Origin: Nocardioides lianchengensis
Lineage (GTDB): Bacteria; Actinomycetota; Actinomycetes; Propionibacteriales; Nocardioidaceae
Length of the DNA stretch: 64,000 bases
Direction: 5' to 3'
Assembly: GCF_900101465.1 (NCBI RefSeq)
Contig: NZ_FMZM01000004.1
Location: 1 to 64,000, forward strand
Shown: positions 9,050-17,180 of the stretch, one piece after another
Numbering within the stretch: position 1 is the stretch's first letter
How the letters are laid out: every line of letters starts with the position of its first letter
Notes under the pieces: generated by a model
Databases searched by the model: none
The model's input: only the letters and a program-made list of their open reading frames with translations
Told to the model about the DNA's origin: nothing
Position numbers and translations under genes: made by a program

Positions 9050-10150
9050 GTGACGAAGGGATCCGGCTTGGCCACCGACCGCTCGGACGAGGTGCTCCGC
9101 CTGCGAGCCACCCTGGCCTCGATCGCCCCCGGCACCGCCATGCGTGACGGCCTCGAGCGCATCCTGCGCGGCCGCACCGGGGCGCTGATCGTCCTGGGCA
9201 ACGACAAGACGGTCGAGTCGATCTCGACCGGCGGCTTCGTCCTCGACGTCCCGTTCACCGCCACCGGCCTGCGCGAGCTGGCCAAGATGGACGGCGGCAT
9301 CATCGTCGACAAGGACCTCACCCGGATCATCCGGGCCGCGGTCCACCTGATGCCCGACCACACCATCCCGTCCGAGGAGACCGGCACCCGGCACCGCACG
9401 GCCGACCGGGTGGCGCGCCAGACCGGCTTCCCGGTCATCTCGGTGTCCCAGTCGATGCAGATCATCGCGGCGTACGTCGGCGAGACCCGCCACGTGCTGG
9501 AGGACTCCGGCCAGATCCTCTCCCGCGCCAACCAGGCTCTCGCGACCCTGGAGCGCTACAAGCTCCGCCTCGACGAGGTCTCCAGCACCCTGTCCGCGCT
9601 CGAGATCGAGGACCTGGTGACCGTGCGCGACGTCGCCGTGGTCGCCCAGCGCCTCGAGATGGTCACCCGGATCGCCCGCGAGATCGAGGACTACGTCCTG
9701 GAGCTCGGCACCGACGGCCGGCTGCTCTCGCTGCAGCTGGAGGAGCTGGTCACCGGCGTGGACGCCGAGCGCGAGCTGGTCATCCGCGACTACCTCCCCT
9801 CCGGCCGCCGGACCCGCAGCCCCGAGGAGCTGCTCACGAAGCTCGAGGCGCTCTCCGCCACCGAGCTGGTCGACCCGGCCTCCGCGGCACGGGTCCTGGG
9901 TCTCGGCAACGGCGAGCACCTCGACGGAGCGGTCGCGCCGCGCGGCTACCGCCTGCTGGCCAAGGTCCCGCGACTCCCCGGCTCGGTCGTCGACCGCCTG
10001 GTCGACCACTTCGGCACCCTCCAGAAGCTGCTCTCCGCCGGCATCGACGACCTCCAGGCCGTCGAGGGCGTCGGCGAGCTGCGCGCCCGGAGCGTCCGCG
10101 AAGGGCTGTCCCGCCTCGCCGAGTCAACGATCCTCGAACGCTACGTGTGA
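9050..10150 (+). CDS. disA: DNA integrity scanning diadenylate cyclase DisA
   Basis: A 366-residue DisA, which makes c-di-AMP from two ATP and scans DNA for branched structures. The N-terminal DAC domain shows GALIVLGND, a MDGGIIVD version of the DGA motif, and the GTRHRTADR (RHR) active-site motif. A helical spine follows, then a C-terminal helix-hairpin-helix DNA-binding domain (LPGSVVDRLVDHF, AVEGVGELRARSV). The start could be GTG 9050 or TTG 9068; the latter has GAAGGG about eight bases upstream and begins the sequence LATDRSDEVL. A TAAGGT hexamer at 9014-9019 overlaps the radA stop and may be an internal promoter. RadA is known to modulate DisA in Bacillus, so the adjacency is functionally sensible. 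Confidence 0.95.
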   Translation: MTKGSGLATDRSDEVLRLRATLASIAPGTAMRDGLERILRGRTGALIVLGNDKTVESISTGGFVLDVPFTATGLRELAKMDGGIIVDKDLTRIIRAAVHLMPDHTIPSEETGTRHRTADRVARQTGFPVISVSQSMQIIAAYVGETRHVLEDSGQILSRANQALATLERYKLRLDEVSSTLSALEIEDLVTVRDVAVVAQRLEMVTRIAREIEDYVLELGTDGRLLSLQLEELVTGVDAERELVIRDYLPSGRRTRSPEELLTKLEALSATELVDPASAARVLGLGNGEHLDGAVAPRGYRLLAKVPRLPGSVVDRLVDHFGTLQKLLSAGIDDLQAVEGVGELRARSVREGLSRLAESTILERYV

Positions 10151-10231
10151 CGAGGACGCGTCAGCGGACTCGTCGATGGTGGTCGGTCCGAGACGCGCCA
10201 GCGGATCGGACGGTGGTGGTCGAGCGAGCGG

Positions 10232-10270
10232 CACGACCGAGCTTGCGAGGTCGTGACCGGCGTGTCAGAC
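10232..10270 (+). repeat. Dispersed hairpin repeat, copy 2
   Basis: CACGACC (10232-10238) and GGTCGTG (10249-10255) form a hairpin followed by the tail ACCGGCGTGTCAGAC, matching copies at 5160 and 46760. It lies in the 155-base convergent gap between disA and the 10306 gene. The same gap also holds loosely repeated CGAGCGAGCG-type sequence. Confidence 0.6.
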
Positions 10271-10305
10271 CCATCAGGGTCCCAAGAGGACTCGAGCGAG
10301 CGACC

Positions 10306-11136
10306 TCAGTCCGGCTCGACCGCCCCCGAGGGCTCCCCGGTAGAGGCAGGCTCCTCGGTCGGCGTCGTGGGCTTCCGGTCCTTCTTCGCGCCCTTCTTCG
10401 CGCCCTTCTCCTGTCGCGGCTCGACGGTCTTGGTGACCACGGCCGGCTGCGGGGCCAGCAGCTCGAACTGCACCTCGGACGGCTCACCGGCCAGCGCGGC
10501 CGCGGACACGTGGTAGAAGCCCGGCATCGCCCAGGCGGTCAGCTTCGAGCACTCCTCGTCAGAACGCCGGGCGTTCCACGTGACGTTCAGCGTGGTGGAC
10601 TCCGCCCGCCGCAGCGTGACCTGCTGCTTCGGCAGCACCCGGGGGCACTCGCGACTGGACCAGATGTCGTCCTTGCCCGAGGTGATCTTCATGGTCAGGG
10701 TCCGCGCCGAGACCGTCCAGGTGCAGGCCTCGTCGGTGATCGTGCGGACCTGCAGGGCGATCGTCACCCCGTGGCGGGGGCCGGCGACGGCCTCGGTGAC
10801 CTCGGGGGTGACCGCGACGTCGCTGTCGACGCACGGGCCGTCGGGAACAGCCGGGACGGGCGCGGTGCTCGTGGGGGCCACCGGGGTCGGTGAGGCGCTC
10901 GGGGTCGGGGGCGGCGAGGTCGTCGGGTCGGAGGTGGCGCTCGACGCGGCGGCGGCCGGCGCGTCGGCGAGCTCGGCCCGGTCCGACGCGGACGAGCCGT
11001 CGCTGCCGGAGCCGAGGAGCCGGGCGACGCCCACCACGAGCAGCACCGCCACACCGAGCACGGCCAGGCGACGGCGCCAGTAGACCTGGGCGGGGAGCGG
11101 CCCGCGGGTCAGCGGCCCGCGAGTCGGAGCGGTCAT
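10306..11136 (-). CDS. membrane-anchored extracytoplasmic protein (Rv3587c-like position)
   Basis: A 276-residue protein with a short basic cytoplasmic head, one transmembrane helix at about residues 24-42 (LAVLGVAVLLVVGVARLLG), and a Ser/Thr/Pro/Ala linker of about 60 residues. A beta-rich outer domain follows (about 115-235; VTIALQVRTITDEACTWTV, TLRRAESTTLNVTWNA) with three or four cysteines that could pair. The C-terminal tail is Lys- then Pro/Thr-rich (EKGAKKGAKKDRKP). The function is unknown. M. tuberculosis, as I recall, has a membrane protein gene (Rv3587c) at this place between disA and mutY. TAGCGT seven bases before the ATG suggests a leaderless start. It is divergent from mutY. Confidence 0.65.
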   Translation of the reverse strand: MTAPTRGPLTRGPLPAQVYWRRRLAVLGVAVLLVVGVARLLGSGSDGSSASDRAELADAPAAAASSATSDPTTSPPPTPSASPTPVAPTSTAPVPAVPDGPCVDSDVAVTPEVTEAVAGPRHGVTIALQVRTITDEACTWTVSARTLTMKITSGKDDIWSSRECPRVLPKQQVTLRRAESTTLNVTWNARRSDEECSKLTAWAMPGFYHVSAAALAGEPSEVQFELLAPQPAVVTKTVEPRQEKGAKKGAKKDRKPTTPTEEPASTGEPSGAVEPD

Positions 11137-11215
11137 GGTGCCCACGCTATCCAGCGCGACGCCCCCGGCCGGGGTGCCACACCGAGACTCGGGCGGCCGG
11201 GCCACAATGGCGTCG

Positions 11216-12082
11216 ATGAGCGACCTCCACGACCCCCTCCTGCGGTGGTACGACGACCACGCCCGCGAGCTGCCGTGGCGCGGTCCGCAGGCGTCCGCGT
11301 GGTCGGTGATGGTCTCGGAGTTCATGCTCCAGCAGACGCCCGTCGCGCGGGTCCTTCCGGTGCACGAGGCCTGGCTGGCCCGCTGGCCCACCCCCGCCGA
11401 CCTCGCGGCCGAGCCGGTGGGCGAGGCGGTCCGGGCCTGGGGTCGGCTCGGCTACCCCCGTCGGGCGCTGCGGCTGCACGCCGCCGCGGTCGCGATCGTC
11501 GCCGACCACGGGGGCGAGGTGCCCTCGTCGTACGACGACCTCCGCGCCCTGTCCGGCATCGGCGACTACACGGCCGCGGCGATCGCCACCTTCGCCTTCG
11601 GACGTCGGCACGTCGTCCTCGACACGAACGTGCGCCGGGTCCTGGCCCGCGTCGTCCAGGGCGTGGAGCTGCCGGCCCCGGCCGTCACCAAGGCCGAGCG
11701 CGAGGTGGCCGCGGAGCTGCTCCCCCTCGACGAGCCGACCGCGGCCACCTGGTCGATCGCCCTGATGGAGCTCGGCGCGCTGGTGTGCACGGCCACCAGG
11801 CCGCGCTGCGAGGCCTGCCCGGTCCGCGACGCCTGCGCGTGGCGGGCCGCCGGCCATCCGCCGTACGATGGGCCGCCGCGGAAGGTGCAGACCTGGGCCG
11901 GCACCGACCGCCAGTGCCGCGGCCGGCTGCTCGCGGTGCTGCGCGACGACCCCGGCCCGGTGCACCGCAGCCGACTCGACGCCGCGTGGACCGAGGAGGC
12001 GCAGCGGGTCCGCTGCCTGGCCGGCCTGGTCGCCGACGGCCTGGTGGTCCCCGCCGGCCCGGACACCTACGCCCTCCCCTGA
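11216..12082 (+). CDS. mutY: A/G-specific adenine DNA glycosylase MutY
   Basis: A 288-residue HhH-GPD glycosylase that removes adenine mispaired with 8-oxoguanine. The catalytic Glu lies in SEFMLQQTPVARV, the HhH in LSGIGDYTAAAI, and the catalytic Asp in VVLDTNVRRVLARV. The 4Fe-4S ligands are C-x6-C-x2-C-x5-C in VCTATRPRCEACPVRDAC. It lacks the C-terminal NUDIX-like 8-oxoG recognition domain of E. coli MutY, as other short actinobacterial members do. Of two in-frame ATGs (11207, 11216) the second is preferred because CACAAT (11203-11208) ends seven bases before it. It converges on clpC, with a long palindrome between them. Confidence 0.92.
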   Translation: MSDLHDPLLRWYDDHARELPWRGPQASAWSVMVSEFMLQQTPVARVLPVHEAWLARWPTPADLAAEPVGEAVRAWGRLGYPRRALRLHAAAVAIVADHGGEVPSSYDDLRALSGIGDYTAAAIATFAFGRRHVVLDTNVRRVLARVVQGVELPAPAVTKAEREVAAELLPLDEPTAATWSIALMELGALVCTATRPRCEACPVRDACAWRAAGHPPYDGPPRKVQTWAGTDRQCRGRLLAVLRDDPGPVHRSRLDAAWTEEAQRVRCLAGLVADGLVVPAGPDTYALP

Positions 12083-12144
12083 CCTGTGAACAGCCTCGCC
12101 GAGTCGGCGCACATGTGCGCCGACTCGGCGAGGTTGTCCACAGG
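12083..12144. repeat. Long spacer-free palindrome between mutY and clpC
   Basis: Bases 12094-12133 are a perfect 40-base palindrome centred on ACATGT, and the symmetry continues with a few mismatches to 12083-12144. It contains the CGCCGAGTCGGCG core in both halves, also found at 14949-14982, 14990-15006 and 34232-34246. It lies directly after the mutY stop in a convergent gap, so it may terminate transcription from both sides. Confidence 0.7.
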
Positions 12145-12156
12145 GCGGCGAAATGG

Positions 12157-12190
12157 CCGTCGGCCCGGCAGGTGACTGCCGGGCCGACGG
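12157..12190 (-). terminator. clpC transcription terminator hairpin
   Basis: A perfect 14-base-pair stem (12157-12170 with 12177-12190) with a six-base loop stands just past the clpC stop on the minus strand. No T-run follows, as is common in high-GC actinobacteria. Confidence 0.75.
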
Positions 12191-12211
12191 GGTGGAGCGG
12201 GTGGTGCGGGA

Positions 12212-14794
12212 TCAGGCGTCGGGGCCGTTGGCCTTCGGGACGTCGGTGCCGCTGTCGGAGTCGTCGGGGCCCTCGAGCTCCGAACCGCCGATCTCGGCCG
12301 TCTCGAACGGGGGCAGGTCGGGCAGCTCGCCGACCTTCTGGCCGTCGAAGGTGAACTTCGCGGTCGGGCCCTCGCCCTCGACGTCGACCAGCACGATCAT
12401 GCCGGGACCGACCTCGCCGAAGAGCATCTTCTCGGCGAGGGTGTCCTCGATCTCGCGCTGGATCGTGCGCCGCAGCGGCCGGGCGCCGAGGACCGGGTCG
12501 AAGCCACGAACGGCGAGCAGGTCCTTGGCGGCCTGCGTGAGCTCGAGCTTCATGTCGCGATCGCGCATCCGCAGCTCGACCGAGGCGATCATGTTGTCGA
12601 CCATCTGGACGATCTGGGCCTGCGACAGCGGCGGGAACACGATGATCTCGTCGACCCGGTTGAGGAACTCGGGCCGGAAGTGCTGCTTGAGCTCCTCCGA
12701 CACCTTGCTCTTCATCCGCTCGTAGGAGCCCGCGGCGTCACCCGTCTGCTGGAAGCCCAGGTTGACGGACTTGTTGATGTCACGGGTGCCGAGGTTGGTC
12801 GTCATGATGATGACGGTGTTCTTGAAGTCGACGATCCGACCCTGGGAGTCGGTGAGCCGCCCCTCCTCCAGGATCTGGAGCAGGCTGTTGAAGATGTCCG
12901 GGTGGGCCTTCTCGACCTCGTCGAAGAGGACCACGGAGAACGGCTTGCGCCGCACCTTCTCGGTGAGCTGGCCGCCCTCCTCGTAGCCGACGTAGCCGGG
13001 AGGCGAGCCGAACAGCCGCGAGACGGTGTGCTTCTCGCCGAACTCGCTCATGTCGAGCTGGATCAGCGAGTCCTCGTCGCCGAAGAGGAACTCGGCGAGC
13101 GTCTTGGACAGCCAGGTCTTGCCGACACCGGAGGGGCCGGCGAAGATGAACGACCCGCCGGGCCGCTTGGGGTCCTTCAGCCCGGCCCGGGTACGACGGA
13201 TCGCGCGGCTGAGCGCCTTGACCGCCTCGTCCTGGCCGATGACCCGCTTGTGCAGCTCGTCCTCCATCTTGAGCAGCCGCGAGGACTCCTCCTCGGAGAG
13301 CTTGACGATCGGGATGCCGGTCGCCACGGCGAGCACCTCGGCGATCAGCTCCTCGTCGACCTCGGCGACCTCGTCCATGTCGCCCGCGCGCCACTGCTTC
13401 TCGCGCTCGGACTTCTTCAGGATGAGCTGCTTCTCCTCGTCGCGCAGGCGGGCCGCGGCCTCGAAGTCCTGTCCGTCGATCGCCGCCTCCTTGCGCTGGC
13501 GGACGTCACCGATCTTGTCGTCGAACTCGCGCAGGTCGGACGGCGCCGTCATCCGGCGGATCCGCAGCCGCGAGCCGGCCTCGTCGATCAGGTCGATCGC
13601 CTTGTCCGGGAGGAACCGGTCGGAGATGTAGCGGTCGGCCAGCGTCGCGGCGCTCACGAGCGCCTCGTCGGTGATCGTCACGCGGTGGTGGGCCTCGTAG
13701 CGGTCGCGCAGCCCCTTGAGCATCTCGATCGTGTGGGCGATCGACGGCTCGGCGACCTGGATCGGCTGGAAGCGGCGCTCCAGGGCGGCGTCCTTCTCGA
13801 GGTACTTGCGGTACTCGTCGAGGGTGGTCGCACCGATGGTCTGCAGCTCGCCGCGGGCCAGCATCGGCTTGAGGATGCTGGCGGCATCGATGGCGCCCTC
13901 GGCCGCACCGGCCCCGACGAGGGTGTGGATCTCGTCGATGAACAGCACGATGTCGCCGCGGGTGCGGATCTCCTTCAGCACCTTCTTCAGGCGCTCCTCG
14001 AAGTCACCGCGGTAGCGCGAGCCGGCCACCAGGGCACCCAGGTCGAGGGTGTAGATCTGCTTGTCCTTCAGCGTCTCGGGCACGTTGCCCTTGACGATGT
14101 CCTGGGCCAGGCCCTCGACGATCGTCGTCTTGCCGACGCCCGGCTCGCCGATCAGCACGGGGTTGTTCTTCGTGCGGCGCGAGAGGATCTGCATGACCCG
14201 CTCGATCTCCTGCTCGCGACCGATGACCGGGTCGAGCTTGCCCTCGCGGGCGTCCTGGGTCAGGTTGCGGCCGAACTGGTCGAGCACCAGCGAGGAGGAC
14301 GGCGCGTCGCCGCCGGCGCCGGTGGCGGCCGCGGCGGACTGCGACGACTCCTTGCCCTGGAACCCGGAGAGCAGCTGGATGACCTGCTGGCGAACCCGGT
14401 TGAGGTCGGCGCCGAGCTTCTGCAGCACCTGGGCGGCGACGCCCTCGCCCTCGCGGATCAGGCCGAGCAGGATGTGCTCGGTGCCGATGTAGGAGTGCCC
14501 GAGCTGCAGCGCCTCGCGCAGGGACAGCTCCAGCACCTTCTTGGCGCGCGGCGTGAACGGGATGTGGCCGCTCGGGGCCTGCTGGCCCTGGCCGATGATC
14601 TCCTCGACCTGGGCGCGCACGGCCTCCAGGGAGATGTCGAGGCTCTCGAGCGCCTTCGCGGCGACGCCCTCGCCCTCGTGGATCAGCCCGAGCAGGATGT
14701 GCTCGGTGCCGATGTAGTTGTGGGAGAGCATGCGGGCCTCTTCCTGGGCCAGCACGACAACTCGTCGGGCTCGGTCTGTGAACCGCTCGAACAT
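12212..14794 (-). CDS. clpC: ATP-dependent Clp protease ATP-binding subunit ClpC
   Basis: An 860-residue Hsp100/ClpC unfoldase. It has two N-terminal Clp repeats (residues 1-150), AAA-1 with Walker [14 protein letters not shown] at about 210, a middle region with a UVR motif ([13 protein letters not shown]), and AAA-2 with [13 protein letters not shown] at about 555 plus the sensor and arginine-finger regions. ClpC delivers proteins to ClpP. The ATG at 14794 is chosen because AGGAG lies eight bases upstream; the ATG at 14800 would be too close to it. It ends at a strong hairpin (12157-12190). The C-terminal tail of about 45 residues is acidic. A ClgR-like box lies upstream (14870-14880). Confidence 0.97.
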   Translation of the reverse strand: MFERFTDRARRVVVLAQEEARMLSHNYIGTEHILLGLIHEGEGVAAKALESLDISLEAVRAQVEEIIGQGQQAPSGHIPFTPRAKKVLELSLREALQLGHSYIGTEHILLGLIREGEGVAAQVLQKLGADLNRVRQQVIQLLSGFQGKESSQSAAAATGAGGDAPSSSLVLDQFGRNLTQDAREGKLDPVIGREQEIERVMQILSRRTKNNPVLIGEPGVGKTTIVEGLAQDIVKGNVPETLKDKQIYTLDLGALVAGSRYRGDFEERLKKVLKEIRTRGDIVLFIDEIHTLVGAGAAEGAIDAASILKPMLARGELQTIGATTLDEYRKYLEKDAALERRFQPIQVAEPSIAHTIEMLKGLRDRYEAHHRVTITDEALVSAATLADRYISDRFLPDKAIDLIDEAGSRLRIRRMTAPSDLREFDDKIGDVRQRKEAAIDGQDFEAAARLRDEEKQLILKKSEREKQWRAGDMDEVAEVDEELIAEVLAVATGIPIVKLSEEESSRLLKMEDELHKRVIGQDEAVKALSRAIRRTRAGLKDPKRPGGSFIFAGPSGVGKTWLSKTLAEFLFGDEDSLIQLDMSEFGEKHTVSRLFGSPPGYVGYEEGGQLTEKVRRKPFSVVLFDEVEKAHPDIFNSLLQILEEGRLTDSQGRIVDFKNTVIIMTTNLGTRDINKSVNLGFQQTGDAAGSYERMKSKVSEELKQHFRPEFLNRVDEIIVFPPLSQAQIVQMVDNMIASVELRMRDRDMKLELTQAAKDLLAVRGFDPVLGARPLRRTIQREIEDTLAEKMLFGEVGPGMIVLVDVEGEGPTAKFTFDGQKVGELPDLPPFETAEIGGSELEGPDDSDSGTDVPKANGPDA

Positions 14795-14869
14795 GCGCAT
14801 CGCTCCTGATACTTCGAAAGGGGACCCGTCCCGCTTGGGTAGCAGGGAAGGTGACGAGAGAACTAACCC

Positions 14870-14880
14870 CGCTGACAGCC
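14870..14880 (-). promoter_or_regulatory. Possible ClgR box upstream of clpC
   Basis: CGCTGACAGCC matches the remembered actinobacterial ClgR core CGC-YNANR-GCG except for its last base, and lies 76 bases before the clpC start. ClgR activates clp genes in Corynebacterium and Streptomyces. A TTAGTT hexamer closer to the gene might be a -10 element. This is weak evidence. Confidence 0.3.
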
Positions 14881-14948
14881 TACGCGTTCCCCCACAGCCC
14901 GAAACCGTCATCCGCTGTGAGCGAACAGGGGTCCAGTCCCCCCTCAAG

Positions 14949-15006
14949 CGCCGAGTCGGCGCGAGCTCGCGCCGACTCGGCGACGAACTCACGCCGACTC
15001 GGCGTG
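14949..15006. repeat. Two GCCGAGTCGGC-core palindromes between lsr2 and clpC
   Basis: A perfect 34-base palindrome (14949-14982, centred on GAGCTC) is followed by a 17-base one (14990-15006) with the same CGCCGACTCGGCG core. They follow the lsr2 stop on the minus strand and precede the clpC promoter region, so they could terminate lsr2 transcription. The core is shared with 12094-12133. Confidence 0.65.
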
Positions 15007-15025
15007 GTGCAGGGGTACGGCGGGG

Positions 15026-15358
15026 TCAGTGCGCGGCGTCGTACGCCTCGCGGACCTCGGACGAGACGCGGCCCCGGTCGGGGACGTCGTGACCGTTCTC
15101 GCGAGCCCAGTCCCGGATCTCGCGGGCGCTCGGCCCCGAGGTCGCGGACGTGGCGGCGGCCTTGCGGCCACGGCGCGGGGCACTGCCGACCTTGCGGCCG
15201 TGGCCGACGTAGGTGGCGAGGGCGTCGCGCAGCGCGGCGGCGTGCTTGTCGTTCAGATCGATCTCGTAGTTCGAGCCGTCGAGACCGAAGGTCACCGTCT
15301 CGGAGGCCTCGCTGCCGTCGAGGTCGTCCTCGAGAACGATGTGGATCTTCTGAGCCAT
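15026..15358 (-). CDS. lsr2: nucleoid-associated protein Lsr2
   Basis: A 110-residue Lsr2 protein, the actinobacterial H-NS analogue that bridges DNA and silences AT-rich genes. The N-terminal dimerisation domain begins MAQKIHIVLEDDLDGSEA, with FGLDGSNYEIDLN as the beta sheet. The basic linker GRKVGSAPRRGRKA leads to the C-terminal DNA-binding domain REIRDWARENGHDVPDRGR, which contains the RGR minor-groove hook. The ATG at 15358 has the ribosome-binding site AGAGGAA two bases upstream. The 137-base upstream region is visibly AT-richer than its surroundings (for example ATTCGGATATCGC), which would suit autoregulation, as known for mycobacterial lsr2. Confidence 0.95.
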   Translation of the reverse strand: MAQKIHIVLEDDLDGSEASETVTFGLDGSNYEIDLNDKHAAALRDALATYVGHGRKVGSAPRRGRKAAATSATSGPSAREIRDWARENGHDVPDRGRVSSEVREAYDAAH

Positions 15359-15482
15359 GATTCCTCTTTCGTCGAAATCACCGAACGACACCCGACTATT
15401 CGGATATCGCCCGGATATGGTTGCACGACGTACGACGCTTTCCCAAACCCGTCGAAGCCGTCAACCCGAACCTGACGTGCCA

Positions 15483-15506
15483 GCAATTCGATTAGTCAGG
15501 AATTGC
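15483..15506 (-). terminator. Hairpin across the coaX stop codon
   Basis: GCAATTC (15483-15489) and GAATTGC (15500-15506) form a seven-base stem with a ten-base loop that includes the coaX stop codon. It may end the cofactor operon, but there is no T-run and the stem is short. Confidence 0.35.
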
Positions 15507-16269
15507 GGAGGAAAACCAGCTCCAGGCCGCGCAGCGTCAGCCAGGGATCGTGCTCGGTGAAACATCGGCATTCGTCGACCACGAGCGGGGCGAGATAACC
15601 GGTGGCAATCACGCGCACGGACTCCGTCGCGACGTCGAGCTCGGCGATCATCCGGGCGACGATCCCCTCCACCTGGCTCGCGACGCCGAAGACCATGCCG
15701 GACTGCAGTGCCTCGACGGTGTTCTTGGCGATCACCGATCGCGGTCGGAGCAGCTCCACCTTCCGCAGCTGCGCGCCCCGACGACCCAATGCCTCCAGGG
15801 ATATCTCGATACCGGGGGTGATCGCGCCGCCGACGTACTGGCCCTGGACGCTGACGACGTCGAACGTCGTGGCGGTACCGCCGAAATCCACCACGATCGC
15901 CGGCCCGCCGTATTCGGTCGCGGCCGCGAGGGCGTTGATGATCCGGTCCGAGCCCACCTCGCGCGGATTGTCCATGAGGACGGGCACACCGGTGCGCACA
16001 CCGGGCTCGACGACCACGGCCGGACGGTCCGGGAAATACCGCACGAGCATGTCGCGCCATTCGTGGAGCACGGCCGGGACGGTCGAGCAGACGGCGATGC
16101 CGTCGACTCGCGCGTAGTGCTCGGCGAGCAGTCCGCGCAGCAGCACGGCCCATTCATCGGAGGTACGACGCTCGTCGGTCGCCACCCGCCAGTCGGCGAG
16201 CACCTCGCCGTCCTCGAGCAGGCCGAGGACGGTGTGGCTGTTGCCGATGTCGGCGGCGAGGAGCGGCAC
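15496..16269 (-). CDS. coaX: type III pantothenate kinase
   Basis: A 257-residue CoaX, which phosphorylates pantothenate in the first step of CoA synthesis. It has the ASKHA phosphate loop LLAADIGNSHTVLGL at the N-terminus, DNPREVGSDRIINALAA (the conserved PREVGxDR motif), VVDFGGTATTFD and GGAITPGIE. It is last in the cofactor operon, five bases after nadC, and takes the PanC product, whereas PanD supplies beta-alanine earlier in the pathway. Its codons are unusual for the window: the C-terminal third uses many A/T-ending codons (ATT, TAT, GAA, TGT, GAT, AAT), unlike nadC next to it. This could reflect transfer or local relaxation. Confidence 0.94.
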   Translation of the reverse strand: MPLLAADIGNSHTVLGLLEDGEVLADWRVATDERRTSDEWAVLLRGLLAEHYARVDGIAVCSTVPAVLHEWRDMLVRYFPDRPAVVVEPGVRTGVPVLMDNPREVGSDRIINALAAATEYGGPAIVVDFGGTATTFDVVSVQGQYVGGAITPGIEISLEALGRRGAQLRKVELLRPRSVIAKNTVEALQSGMVFGVASQVEGIVARMIAELDVATESVRVIATGYLAPLVVDECRCFTEHDPWLTLRGLELVFLRNS

Positions 16270-16274
16270 CGGGC

Positions 16275-17180
16275 TCAGTCCTCGTGCAGGTCCAGGCCGA
16301 GGTCGAAGACCTTCACCGAGTGGGTGAGCGCGCCCACCGAGATGAAGTCGACGCCGGTCTCGGCGACCTCGCGGGCGCGGTCGAGGGTGAGCCCGCCGGA
16401 CGCCTCCAGGGTGGCGCGCCCGGCCGTGAGGCGGACCGCCTCGGCCATCGTCGGCGAGTCCATGTTGTCGAGCAGGATCTCGGTGCAGCCCGCGTCGAGC
16501 AGCTCGCGCAGCTGGTCGAGGTCGGTCACCTCGACCTCGACCCGCAGCCCCGGATTGGCGTCGCGGACGGCGACGTACGCCGGCACCGCGCCGCCCGCGG
16601 CCACCACGTGGTTGTCCTTGACCATCGCCCGGTCGGCCAGGCTGAACCGGTGGTTGACGCCGCCGCCGCAGCGCACGGCGTACTTCTGCAGGGCGCGGTA
16701 GGTCGGCAGCGTTTTGCGGGTGTCGAGCACCCGCGCCCGGGTGCCCTCGAGGGCCGCGACCCAGTGCGAGGTGGCGGTGGCGACACCGGACAGGTGCGAC
16801 GCGAAGTTCAGCGCCGTCCGCTCGGCGGTGAGCAGCTCGGAGAACGGACCGCTCACCCGCAGCACCACGTCCCCGGGGCGGACGTGGGTCCCGTCGGCCA
16901 ACCGGTCGGTGACCTCGACCTGGTCACCGAGGGCGTAGGCGAAGACCAGCTCGGCGATCGCGAGCCCGGCCACCACCCCGGCCTCGCGGGCGGCGAAGTC
17001 GCCGGTGCCGTGACCCAGGGGCGGCAGCGCCGCGCTGGTGACGTCGGTCGCGCCGTCGGGCAGGTCCTCCTCGAACGCGGCGACCACCATCTCGTAGACG
17101 CTGCGCGGGTCGAGCCCGGCCTCGGACAGCTCCTCGATCAACGGCCGCGGGAGGTCGGCGTACGACGTCCGCGCGATCAT
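16275..17180 (-). CDS. nadC: nicotinate-nucleotide pyrophosphorylase (quinolinate phosphoribosyltransferase)
   Basis: A 301-residue NadC, which converts quinolinate and PRPP to nicotinate mononucleotide in de novo NAD synthesis. Typical motifs are the LTAERTALNFASHLSG helix, LDTRKTLPTYRALQKYAV, GGGVNHRFSL, MVKDNHV, EVEVTDLDQL, ILLDNMDSP and LEASGGLTLDRARE. The ATG overlaps the nadB stop as ATGA (17177-17180), so NadB and NadC are translationally coupled. nadA is not adjacent in this window. Confidence 0.95.
   Translation of the reverse strand: MIARTSYADLPRPLIEELSEAGLDPRSVYEMVVAAFEEDLPDGATDVTSAALPPLGHGTGDFAAREAGVVAGLAIAELVFAYALGDQVEVTDRLADGTHVRPGDVVLRVSGPFSELLTAERTALNFASHLSGVATATSHWVAALEGTRARVLDTRKTLPTYRALQKYAVRCGGGVNHRFSLADRAMVKDNHVVAAGGAVPAYVAVRDANPGLRVEVEVTDLDQLRELLDAGCTEILLDNMDSPTMAEAVRLTAGRATLEASGGLTLDRAREVAETGVDFISVGALTHSVKVFDLGLDLHED

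Noticed and set aside
6407..10009. A 1200-codon open frame on the minus strand opposite radA and disA
   Set aside because: Only its last 343 codons (LacI regulator) are real; the rest is low-complexity Arg/Gly/Asp-rich antisense of two well-recognised genes, as expected at this GC content.
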